From an uncultured bacterium (GTDB lineage Bacteria > Krumholzibacteriota > Krumholzibacteriia > LZORAL124-64-63), in the NCBI GenBank assembly GCA_903847545.1, contig CAINDZ010000657.1, positions 1-6,394 of the forward strand: a DNA stretch of 6,394 bases. Direction: 5' to 3'. Below the pieces are notes generated by a model. That model was not told where the DNA came from. It ran no database searches and saw nothing but the letters and a program-made list of their open reading frames with translations. The position numbers and the translations under genes are program-made. Shown one piece after another: positions 1 to 6,161 of this stretch; the first letter of the stretch is position 1, and the number at the start of each line of letters is the position of its first letter.

Positions 1-14
1 CCCGGTGACGGTGG

Positions 15-1106
15 CTACTTGCGGTCGAGCGGGCTCTTGTCCGGCTCGAGCACGGCGTCGTTCAGGGCCAGGCCGCCCTTGATCTCGATGGTCAGGCCGT
101 CCGACAGGCCGGTCGTGACCTCCTTCGACGCGGGCTTGCCGTCCTTGCCGGCCACGCCCACGGTGGCCTTGCCGTCGGCGAACTTCACGACGCGCTCGGG
201 CAGCACCAGCACGCTGTCGGCCTGCGCGATGACCACGCGCGCGTTCGCCGAGTAACCGGCGCGCAGCACGGTGCCGCCGTCCCGCGCGATCTCGGCCTCG
301 ATGTCGAACAGCGTGGCCGAGTCCTGCTTGCGCGCCTTGGGCGAAATGCGCCGCAGCGTGCCGGTGACCCCGGCCTGCGGGATGGCGCCCACGGTGAACC
401 GCACCGGCAGGCCCGTCGCGAGCTTGCCCACGTCCACCTCGTCGACGGTGCCGCGGAAGATCAGGCTGCTCATGTCGGCCATCGTCAGCAGCGCCGTGCC
501 GGCCTGGTACGACGTCAGCGGCACGACCGAGTCGCCCGGGTGCACGTCCAGGGTCAGGATGGTGCCGGCGGTCGGCGCCACGATGCGGTTGCTGACTTCC
601 TTGCCCTCGAGGTTCGCGCGGCCGTCGCGCAACAGCTGCAGCTTCTCGGCCTCGAGCTTCGCGCGCAATTGCGCGTGGTCGAAGGCCTGCCGCGACGTGT
701 CGAGGTCCTTGTCCGGCAGCAGCCCCTGGTCGAACAGCTGCTGGTCGCGCTCCAGCTTCTTCGCCGCCGCGGCCTCGTCCACCTGCGCCATCTGCAGGTT
801 GCGCTGTGCCTCGGCCCGCTCGGTGGGCGTCGGGTGCGGCCGGATCTCGCACAGCGGGTCGCCCTCGCGCACCACGTCGCCGACGGCGACGTACACGCGC
901 GAGACGATGCCGGGCACCTGCGACTTCACGGCGATCTCCTGCTCGGGCACGACGTTGCCGATCGCCAGCGCCTCCTGCACGACATTGCCGCGCGTGACCA
1001 GGACGGTCTGCGGCGCCATCTCCGCCTTGGCCTGTCCGCGACGGACGACGGCCAGCGTGCCGGCGGCGACGACCACGATCGAGGCCACGATGATCCAGCG
1101 TTTCAT
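15..1106 (-). CDS. Periplasmic adaptor subunit of an efflux pump, HlyD/MacA-type membrane fusion protein
   Basis: Seen: a complete 363-aa protein. The ATG is preceded by GGAGG with a 6-base spacer, and the stop is TAG. Residues 4-22 form one hydrophobic anchor. Residues 57-89 are the first half of a biotinyl-lipoyl-like domain (GIVSRVYVAVGDVVREGDPL), 92-168 are a charged, Leu/Ala/Gln-rich coiled-coil hairpin, and 174-215 are the second lipoyl half (RIVAPTAGTILTLDVHPGDSV). Residues 216-290 fit the beta-barrel and 291-360 the membrane-proximal domain. Known: this order defines adaptors linking an inner-membrane pump to a TolC-like channel; MacA proteins are of similar length. Inferred: a MacB-like ABC partner is likely but would lie left of the window, and the substrate is unknown. 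An RND partner cannot be excluded. The frame stays open far upstream, but that part is Arg-rich shadow of the neighbouring gene and lacks adaptor features. The stop is only 14 bases from the window edge. Confidence 0.93.
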   Translation of the reverse strand: MKRWIIVASIVVVAAGTLAVVRRGQAKAEMAPQTVLVTRGNVVQEALAIGNVVPEQEIAVKSQVPGIVSRVYVAVGDVVREGDPLCEIRPHPTPTERAEAQRNLQMAQVDEAAAAKKLERDQQLFDQGLLPDKDLDTSRQAFDHAQLRAKLEAEKLQLLRDGRANLEGKEVSNRIVAPTAGTILTLDVHPGDSVVPLTSYQAGTALLTMADMSSLIFRGTVDEVDVGKLATGLPVRFTVGAIPQAGVTGTLRRISPKARKQDSATLFDIEAEIARDGGTVLRAGYSANARVVIAQADSVLVLPERVVKFADGKATVGVAGKDGKPASKEVTTGLSDGLTIEIKGGLALNDAVLEPDKSPLDRK

Positions 1107-1112
1107 GGAGTT

Positions 1113-1140
1113 CCTCCCCGGGGGCGGCGCCGGGCCGCCC
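1113..1140 (-). promoter_or_regulatory. Shine-Dalgarno of the adaptor gene with an abutting GC stem-loop
   Basis: Seen: on the minus strand the GGAGG at 1117-1113 lies 6 bases before the adaptor ATG and fixes that start. Directly upstream, 1134-1140 and 1122-1128 are perfect 7-base inverted arms (GGGCGGC/GCCGCCC) around a 5-base loop. The hairpin ends four bases before the GGAGG. No T-tract follows, so it does not look like a standard intrinsic terminator. Inferred: it could stabilise the 5' end or affect ribosome access. In DNA this GC-rich, a 7-bp stem can also arise by chance. Confidence 0.45.
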
Positions 1141-1162
1141 GTGGACACAAAGTGCCGATATC

Positions 1163-1190
1163 GCCCGCCGCCACGGCCGCGGCGGCGGGC
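1163..1190 (-). terminator. Strong stem-loop between the 787-aa gene and the adaptor gene, possible terminator or processing site
   Basis: Seen: 1163-1172 and 1181-1190 are perfect 10-base inverted arms (GCCCGCCGCC/GGCGGCGGGC) with an 8-base loop, about 90 bases past the stop of the 787-aa gene and 57 bases before the adaptor start. Reading leftward, the stem is followed by GATATCGGCACTTTGTG, with no real run of T. A second short palindrome, GCCGGCGCCGGC (1268-1279), directly follows the upstream stop codon. Inferred: a U-less terminator, attenuator or mRNA-stabilising hairpin that sets adaptor expression apart from the repeat-protein genes. The rest of the 173-base gap (1107-1279) shows no convincing promoter. 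Confidence 0.35.
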
Positions 1191-1279
1191 ATCGGCGCCC
1201 CAACGGGTGATAGACGCAGGCCATGGCGGGAAGGTTGCCTGCCGGGGAGGGAATCGTTCGCGGGCTCGCCGGCGCCGGC

Positions 1280-3643
1280 TCAGCGCAGCAGCGTCATCTT
1301 CCGGCGCAGCGCGCCGTTGCCCGTGTCCAGCAGCACCAGGTACGTGCCGCTGGCCGCTTCGACGCCGGCGTCGGTGCGCCCGTCCCAGGCCGCCTCGTGG
1401 CGACCGGCGGCCAGGTCGGCGTCGACCAGGCGTCGCACGCGCAGGCCCGCGGCATCGTACACGTCCAACCGCGCGTGGCCGGCCTGCGGCAGCTCGAAGG
1501 CGATGGTGGTGCGCGGGTTGAACGGGTTGGGCGCCCCGCCGTCCAGGCGCAGGCCCGCCGTGCGCGCGGGTTCGACGCCGCTCAGGGCGCTGCGACACGC
1601 GGCCGCGCTCTCGTTGTCGTGGATGTCGCCCGCCGTCACCAGCAGGTACGGATAAGCCAGCCCTCCGATGTCGATCCCGGTGGCGGTCGTGCGCGCCACG
1701 ACGACGGCGCCGCCGTCCAGGCGCGGCGTGCCCGAGCCGTAGACGGTGTACTGGCGGAAGTCGGGCTCGACCGCGGGATCCCACGCCAGCCGCCCGCCCG
1801 CCGCCAGCCGCAGGTTGGCCGGCGACGCCGGCGCCAGGTTGTCGACCGAGCGCCCGCCGGCCGGGGCCGAGTCCCATGTCTCGCCCCATGCGGGCAGGCG
1901 GTAATCGACCATGAACGTCTCGGTGTGCGCATCGGCCGTGCACGAGTCGGCGGTCGTCGTCGCCGTGAACGTGTACGCGGCATCGCCGCGCGCCAGCACG
2001 GTGCCGATGGCCTCCCACGCCGCTGCGCCCGCCGCCTTCGCCGGCACCTGCCGCCACACGCTGTAGATCGCCATGCCCGCCTCGGGATGGTCCAGGTTGC
2101 TGGCCGCCCAGCGCAGCCGCACCCTTCCGCCCTGGTCGGGGGCGATGTCGCGCACGCCGGCGATGACCGGCTCCGAGCGGAACGTGTCGCCGGCGGGGTC
2201 GATGCGCTGGGCAAAGGTGGTGGTGCCCAGACCGCTGTGAAGGTCCGTCCAGGCGACGATGGCGCCACCCGTGCCATCGCCGATGATATCCCCCATGTAC
2301 TGCGGACTGGCGGCGGTGCAGAGCGCGGCGCCGCCCCGCGACCACAACCGTGCGCCATCGGGCGCGAGGCGTTGCGCGAGAATGTGTTCGGGATACCCGG
2401 GCGAGCCGACCAGGTTGGTCCAGGTGGCGAGCGCGCCGCCGGCGCCGTCGGGCGCGAGGCGCGGTGGACCTTGGTCGCCGCTCGCGGTCGCGATCGGCAG
2501 GCCCGCAGCCGGCCACAGCAGGCTGCCTCCCGGCGTGACGCGTTGCGCATAGATGTCGCCGTCGACGCCGCGGAAGTCCTGCCAGGCCACGATGGCGCCA
2601 CCGGCGCCGTCGGGCGCCATGGCGGTGCCCCACTGGGCGCCGGCGGCCACCCCCAGCGCCACGCCGCCCGGCGACCACGCCGCGACTCCACCGGCCACCA
2701 GATGCTGGGCGCGCACCGCGCGGTTGCCGCCCACGGGTTCGTTCGACCACGCCACGATCGCACCGCCGTCGCCGTCGCCGACGATGGCAGGGTCGAAGTT
2801 GTCCGCCGGCGCGCAGAGCAGGACGCCGTCGACCGCCCACAAGCGCCGGCCGTCCGCCGCGAGACACTGGGCGCGCACGACACTCCGGTATGTCGCGGCG
2901 TCCTGGTCGATCCAGGCGATGATCGCGCCCCCGGCGCCGTCACTGGTCGCAACCGGGTTGAACTGCAGGTCCGTTCCCGAGGACACCAAGGCGCCGCCGG
3001 CCGGCCACTGGGCGATGCCTTCGCCCGAAACCCTGCCGGCATAGACGTCACTCTCGGTCAGGTACTCGCCGGTATTGCGGCGTGTGTCGTCCCAGGTGAT
3101 GACCGCGCCGCCAGCGCCGTCGGGCAGGACCGTCAGGTGGCCCTTGAATCCCTCGACGCCGCACAGGACGACCCCTTCGCTTCCCCACAGGGTCGCGCCG
3201 GCGGCCGTCACGCGCTGCGTGATGACGTAGTTCCGCCATGTATCCCAACCCCAGCCGGTCCAACCGCACCAGGCGACGATCACGCCGCCGGCGCCGTCGG
3301 GCGCGACGACAGGTCGCGCAGCGCCGTTCGTGACGTCGCCGCTGCTGTAGGGCCCGAAGCTGCTGATGACGACTCCGGTGGGGCCCCACAGGATCGCGCC
3401 CTCGGCCGACACGCGCTGGGCACATATGCGCTGGGGCAGGCTGCTGTCCTCGCCCCAGACGACGATGGCCCCGCCCGCGCCGTCCGTCGCCACCGCGGCG
3501 TCCATCTGCATCGAGGCGGCCGTCGACAGCGCCACGTTCACGAACGGGTCATGGGGCCAGGCGGCCCGCGCGCCGGCGGCCGCCATCGCCAGGCAACCGA
3601 GCACCAGCAGCATGGCGATGCGTGGGCCTGTGTGCCTGCCCAT
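1280..3643 (-). CDS. Secreted eight-repeat protein with Fn3-like modules and FlgD-like C-terminal sorting domain (787 aa)
   Basis: Seen: the ATG has AAAGGAAA 6 bases upstream, and a signal peptide (residues 1 to about 28, hydrophobic 9-24, cleavage near ARA/AW) begins right there; the frame is open further upstream but without these features. Eight repeats centre on DGxGG(A/V)xxxW at about residues 54, 116, 175, 235, 290, 345, 399 and 456, each followed by an AQR-like strand and G..LW...G. Residues 505-583 look Fn3-like and end in ADSC...FMVDY. SVDNLAP (599-605) leads to a second Fn3-like segment (about 607-690). Residues 703-787 start PNPFNPRTTIAFELP and continue VYDAAGLRVRRLV...WDG...SGTY. 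Known: this tail matches FlgD-Ig/type IX-type C-terminal domains of exported FCB-group proteins. Inferred: exported, possibly surface-bound; a binding or enzymatic role is unknown and no catalytic motif is visible. It lies 41 bases after its paralog, probably in one operon. Confidence 0.9.
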   Translation of the reverse strand: MGRHTGPRIAMLLVLGCLAMAAAGARAAWPHDPFVNVALSTAASMQMDAAVATDGAGGAIVVWGEDSSLPQRICAQRVSAEGAILWGPTGVVISSFGPYSSGDVTNGAARPVVAPDGAGGVIVAWCGWTGWGWDTWRNYVITQRVTAAGATLWGSEGVVLCGVEGFKGHLTVLPDGAGGAVITWDDTRRNTGEYLTESDVYAGRVSGEGIAQWPAGGALVSSGTDLQFNPVATSDGAGGAIIAWIDQDAATYRSVVRAQCLAADGRRLWAVDGVLLCAPADNFDPAIVGDGDGGAIVAWSNEPVGGNRAVRAQHLVAGGVAAWSPGGVALGVAAGAQWGTAMAPDGAGGAIVAWQDFRGVDGDIYAQRVTPGGSLLWPAAGLPIATASGDQGPPRLAPDGAGGALATWTNLVGSPGYPEHILAQRLAPDGARLWSRGGAALCTAASPQYMGDIIGDGTGGAIVAWTDLHSGLGTTTFAQRIDPAGDTFRSEPVIAGVRDIAPDQGGRVRLRWAASNLDHPEAGMAIYSVWRQVPAKAAGAAAWEAIGTVLARGDAAYTFTATTTADSCTADAHTETFMVDYRLPAWGETWDSAPAGGRSVDNLAPASPANLRLAAGGRLAWDPAVEPDFRQYTVYGSGTPRLDGGAVVVARTTATGIDIGGLAYPYLLVTAGDIHDNESAAACRSALSGVEPARTAGLRLDGGAPNPFNPRTTIAFELPQAGHARLDVYDAAGLRVRRLVDADLAAGRHEAAWDGRTDAGVEAASGTYLVLLDTGNGALRRKMTLLR
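2159..3502 (-). repeat. Eight tandem ~55-60 residue repeats inside the 787-aa protein
   Basis: Seen: eight copies of a unit with the core (P/S/G/T)DGxGGAIVAW, a variable loop often containing D.R, an AQR strand, then G..LW...G and usually LC. Core-to-core spacing is 62, 59, 60, 55, 55, 54 and 57 residues. At DNA level the core is conserved as a GC-rich GCGCC.CCGGCGCCGTC-like string on the plus strand (for example near 2437, 2596, 2927 and 3107). Inferred: each unit is a four-stranded blade, giving a beta-propeller. I cannot name a Pfam family for it. Confidence 0.85.
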
Positions 3644-3684
3644 GTCGTTTCCTTTCGCGGCCGATGCGCCGCCATGTTGCATCC

Positions 3685-5838
3685 TCACCGGACCAACTCC
3701 AGGCGGCTTGTGCACGTCACGCCGGCGGCGTCCAGCCGGGCCACATATCCGCCCGAGGCGACCGCACACCCGCGCGCATCGCAGCCGTCCCACACGACCT
3801 CGTGGCGTCCCGCCGCCAGCGGGGCGTCGATCAGGATGCGCACCACGCGCCCGGACAGGTCGAAGACAACCAATCGTGCCATCGCTTCGCGCGGCAGCGT
3901 GAACGCCAGGCAAGTGCGCGGGTTGAACGGGTTGGGCCGGGCCTGCTCCAGGCGGGGGACAGCTGGCCGCACCGACGGCGCTCCGGCCGGCGAGACGTTG
4001 TCGACCGAGCTGCCCGAGTCGGGTGGCGACGACCAGAAAGCACCCCAGGCCGCCGCGTGGTAATCGACCATGAACACCTCGCGCGCCGGCGTCGCGGCGC
4101 ATGAGTCGGCGAACGTGGCGACCTCGAACGCGTAGGTCGGCTGCGCATCGGCGACGATCGCGTCGACGCCCTCCCACCACGTGACGCCGCCCGCGCCGTC
4201 CGTCGTACGGAACACGCCAGGTTGCGCCCTGACGGGGCCTGCTGTCGCCTTCGCCGAGTGCGCCACGGCGGCCGACTCGGTCACGCGCCGCCAGATCCCG
4301 TACATGGCGAACCCCGCCTGCGGCCGGTCAAGGTTGCTTGGCGCCCACGACAGCCTGACGCGACCGCCGTGGTCGTTCGGGACGTCGCGCACACTGGTCA
4401 GGAGGGGCCCGGAACGGAACCGCGTGCCGCCGCCGTCGATGACCTGCGCGAAGACGTTGTAGTCGCCGTCGTTGTAGTCGGCCCACGCCAGGACGCCGCC
4501 GCCCTGGCCGTCGGCGGCGACGGCGCCATTGAACCAGATGACGCGGCCGAGGCCCACGGCAGCGCCATGAAGCGACCACTGCGCGTCGCCGTCGGCGGAC
4601 AGGCGCTGGGCGTAGAGCTCGGGCTTCGACCAGGTTTGCTGCGCGACGAGCGCGACGATGGCGCCGCCGCAGCCGTCCGCCACGATGCGCGGCCCATCCG
4701 CGTTGCCCAGCGCCCCGATGGCCATGCCGCTGCCGGGCCACAGCGAGGCCCCGGCGGCGGAAATGCGCTGCGCCTGCACGTCGTTGTCGGCGCCTTGTCG
4801 CTGGTTCCATGCCAGGAAGGCGCCACCGGCGCCGTCGCTCGCGATGTCGACGTTCTGGAGCGGGAGCGCGCTCGGGCAACCCGCCACCAGCAAGCCGTCG
4901 GAGGCCCAGGGACGGTCACCCGCGGCCGTGACGCGCTGCACCTTGACGTCATAGCGGGAGACCGGGAAGTCCTGGAATGTCGTCCAGGCGACGATTGCCC
5001 CCTGCGCGCCGTCGCTCGCGATCGCCGGTATCTGGAGCGGTACGGTGGAGGTCGCGGCGACCAGCCCGCCGGACGGCCACAGGATCGCGCCGTCACCCGA
5101 GACCTTCTGCGCCTTCAGCGCAAAGGGCGACCCCTCGTTGGCGGCCCACGCCGCCACCACCCCGCCGTCTCCGGTCACGGCCAGTGCCGCCGGCACGTTG
5201 CCGTTCGCTTCGGCGTGCAGGAACAGGCCATTGGGCGCCCACAGGCAATCACCGTTCGCGGCCAACCGCTGCACGAACGACTGTCGGACGGAGGTGCGAT
5301 AGTCCTGCCAGGCGATGACAGCGCCACCCGCGCCATCCGCGACGATGCGCATGCCGAACTGGCCGTCGGTCGAGCTGACCACGACGCCGACACGGGCCCA
5401 CGCGAAGGTGCCGTCGGCCCTGACGCGCTGGGCGCGGATGTCGCGGCCGGCAGCAGGTGTCCACGACGACCACGCCACGATCGCGCCCCCGGCGCCATCG
5501 GCAGTCATGGCGATGGCGGCGATGGACGTGCCTTCGACCGACAGCGCGAGGCCGCCCGGCGCCCACAGCGGACGCCCGTCGGCGGACAGGCGCTGGATGA
5601 AGACGCGGTCCGCGTTGGGCGTGCGCTCGTCGAGCCAGGCCACGAAGGCGCCGCCGGCGCCGTCAGGCGCCGCGGTCGGGAGGTACTGGTCGCCGGCGGC
5701 ATCGCAGACGACGATGTCGGCGTACGGGTTGTTCTGCCAACCCGCCAGGGCGGTCCCGGCAAGCAGCAGGGTCAGGGCAAGGGCGCCCGCAGCCGGGGCC
5801 GCCCTGGTTCGCATCGCTCGCGTCCCGGTGGCGCGCAT
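3685..5838 (-). CDS. Secreted eight-repeat protein with Fn3-like module and FlgD-like C-terminal sorting domain (717 aa), paralog of the next gene
   Basis: Seen: the ATG has GGAGG with a 6-base spacer. The signal peptide has a long Arg-rich n-region (Met1, alternative Met9), hydrophobic residues 15-31 and a likely cleavage at ALA/GW (32/33). Mature GWQNNPYADIVV aligns with AWPHDPFVNVAL of the paralog. Eight repeat cores fall near residues 59, 114, 168, 223, 276, 335, 388 and 443. An Fn3-like region (489-593) ends ADSC...FMVDY, SVDNVSP follows at 611-617, and the tail (634-717) starts RPNPFNPRTCLAFTLP and ends in a WDG...SGGY domain. It lacks the paralog's second Fn3-like segment and has about 26 extra residues before WWEG (554-557). 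Known: the tail is of the FlgD-Ig/type IX sorting kind. Inferred: exported surface or secreted protein, first gene of a leftward operon, function unknown. The frame extends upstream to 5973 but that extension has no ribosome site and overlaps the likely promoter. Confidence 0.9.
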   Translation of the reverse strand: MRATGTRAMRTRAAPAAGALALTLLLAGTALAGWQNNPYADIVVCDAAGDQYLPTAAPDGAGGAFVAWLDERTPNADRVFIQRLSADGRPLWAPGGLALSVEGTSIAAIAMTADGAGGAIVAWSSWTPAAGRDIRAQRVRADGTFAWARVGVVVSSTDGQFGMRIVADGAGGAVIAWQDYRTSVRQSFVQRLAANGDCLWAPNGLFLHAEANGNVPAALAVTGDGGVVAAWAANEGSPFALKAQKVSGDGAILWPSGGLVAATSTVPLQIPAIASDGAQGAIVAWTTFQDFPVSRYDVKVQRVTAAGDRPWASDGLLVAGCPSALPLQNVDIASDGAGGAFLAWNQRQGADNDVQAQRISAAGASLWPGSGMAIGALGNADGPRIVADGCGGAIVALVAQQTWSKPELYAQRLSADGDAQWSLHGAAVGLGRVIWFNGAVAADGQGGGVLAWADYNDGDYNVFAQVIDGGGTRFRSGPLLTSVRDVPNDHGGRVRLSWAPSNLDRPQAGFAMYGIWRRVTESAAVAHSAKATAGPVRAQPGVFRTTDGAGGVTWWEGVDAIVADAQPTYAFEVATFADSCAATPAREVFMVDYHAAAWGAFWSSPPDSGSSVDNVSPAGAPSVRPAVPRLEQARPNPFNPRTCLAFTLPREAMARLVVFDLSGRVVRILIDAPLAAGRHEVVWDGCDARGCAVASGGYVARLDAAGVTCTSRLELVR
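4393..5676 (-). repeat. Eight tandem ~55 residue repeats inside the 717-aa protein
   Basis: Seen: eight DGxGG-type cores spaced 55, 54, 55, 53, 59, 53 and 55 residues apart, more regular than in the paralog. Copies 1-3, 6 and 8 keep the consensus. Copy 4 is reduced to TGDGGVVAAW, copy 5 reads DGAQG, and copy 7 has Leu in place of the core Trp (DGCGGAIVAL). Each is followed by a (V/A)Q(R/K)-like strand and usually G...W...G. Copy number equals that of the neighbouring paralog, which argues for a fixed fold rather than a freely expanding array. Confidence 0.85.
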
Positions 5839-5895
5839 GTCGCCCCTCCGCTGGCATGGGCCCGCATCATCGCTATGGACATTCCTTACGCGGGA

Positions 5896-5924
5896 ATTGT
5901 AACAGGCGGGGCGGAGGGCGTCAG
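5896..5924 (-). promoter_or_regulatory. Candidate sigma-70-type extended -10 promoter for the leftward genes
   Basis: Seen on the minus strand: CTGACG (5924-5919, four of six matches to TTGACA), a 17-base spacer, then TACAAT (5901-5896, five of six matches to TATAAT), with TGT directly before it as an extended -10. Transcription would begin near 5889, leaving a leader of about 50 bases with the GGAGG at its end. Inferred: this drives the 717-aa gene and, by the 41-base spacing, the 787-aa gene. The sigma-factor preference of this lineage is unknown, so consensus matching is only suggestive. Confidence 0.5.
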
Positions 5925-6013
5925 TCGGGATCGCGGAGCGCCTGACTATATAATGCAATGTTCCAGCAAACATCTCGCACCAGCTTAAGTTACGTTTTCA
6001 CAATCTGTTACAA
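5897..6013. repeat. 9-bp inverted repeat spanning the divergent control region
   Basis: Seen: TTGTAACAG at 5897-5905 and its exact reverse complement CTGTTACAA at 6005-6013, 99 bases apart. Each copy coincides with the extended -10 of a promoter candidate pointing outward. Inferred: the repeat reflects two similar divergent promoters or a shared operator. A 9-base match within a region this size could also occur by chance. Confidence 0.4.
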
Positions 6014-6014
6014 C
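5985..6014 (+). promoter_or_regulatory. Weak candidate extended -10 promoter for the rightward gene
   Basis: Seen: TACAAC (6009-6014) preceded directly by TGT, the mirror image of the leftward promoter's -10. With an 18-base spacer the -35 would be TTAAGT (5985-5990), only three of six matches to consensus. Transcription would begin near 6021, giving a leader of about 137 bases before the GTG at 6158. Inferred and weak; its main support is position in the AT-rich stretch and the match to the leftward element. Confidence 0.25.
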
Positions 6015-6078
6015 ATATTGACTCCATCCGGATCGAACCGAAGGACGATCTCCTAAATGTCATCAAATATTGTGACGA

Positions 6079-6111
6079 TGTATCAATACACACCTTCACA
6101 GGGAGCGCTCC
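6079..6111. promoter_or_regulatory. Two adjacent dyads in the leader of the rightward gene
   Basis: Seen: TGTAT-CA-ATACA (6079-6090), perfect 5-base arms around two bases, and GGAGCGCTCC (6102-6111), a perfect 10-base palindrome, 11 bases apart and 47 or more bases before the GTG at 6158. Inferred: possible binding sites for dimeric regulators; short palindromes of this size are not proof. The remainder of 5839-6157 shows no other gene I can support apart from the mini-ORF at 6123. Confidence 0.25.
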
Positions 6112-6122
6112 GGTTGAGTCCC

Positions 6123-6161
6123 ATGACCGCCACCCGCCCCACCCTCCAGGGGGCGCCGTGA
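6123..6161 (+). CDS. Possible 12-residue leader peptide overlapping the rightward gene
   Basis: Seen: ATG at 6123 opens a frame MTATRPTLQGAP and stops with TGA at 6159-6161, sharing GTGA with the start of the next gene. There is no strong ribosome site: GGGAG lies about 17 bases upstream and only GTTGAG is close. Inferred: a GTGA overlap is the classic arrangement for translational coupling, so this could be a leader peptide. Chance is equally plausible, and the downstream gene has its own AGGGGG. Confidence 0.2.
   Translation: MTATRPTLQGAP

Noticed and set aside
1107..2867. Upstream extension of the adaptor frame as a 950-aa fusion
   Set aside because: The extension is Arg-rich and overlaps the 787-aa gene in another frame on the same strand. 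The adaptor has its own ribosome site and membrane anchor beginning at 1106.
2159..3502. CRISPR-like periodic repeats
   Set aside because: The periodicity is about 160-185 bases, in frame, diverged, and encodes protein repeats; it is not short identical repeats with unique spacers.
1223..4063. 946-codon open frame on the plus strand opposite the 787-aa gene
   Set aside because: It is antisense to a gene with signal peptide, ribosome site and domains. Its Arg/Gly/Ala-rich product has no domain logic, and its apparent repeats (GDDRAAGAV type) are the mirror of the coding repeats.
5852..5866. Sigma-54-like GG/GC pair in TGGCATGGGCCCGCA
   Set aside because: The GG-GC spacing is off by one base and the site lies inside the leftward leader.
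5949..5954. Perfect TATAAT on the plus strand
   Set aside because: No -35-like hexamer at 16-18 bases and no TGN directly before it; it would also give a leader of nearly 200 bases. Kept only as a remote alternative for the rightward gene.
5839..5973. Longer start for the 717-aa protein at 5973
   Set aside because: The 45 extra residues would bury the signal peptide, lack a ribosome site and overlap the promoter candidate at 5896-5924.
4222..5988. 588-codon plus-strand open frame opposite the 717-aa gene
   Set aside because: Same cause: high GC suppresses stop codons. It runs across the promoter region and has no recognisable family features.
6018..6023. TTGACT as a -35 on the plus strand
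   Set aside because: Nothing resembling a -10 lies 16-18 bases downstream (AAGGAC region).
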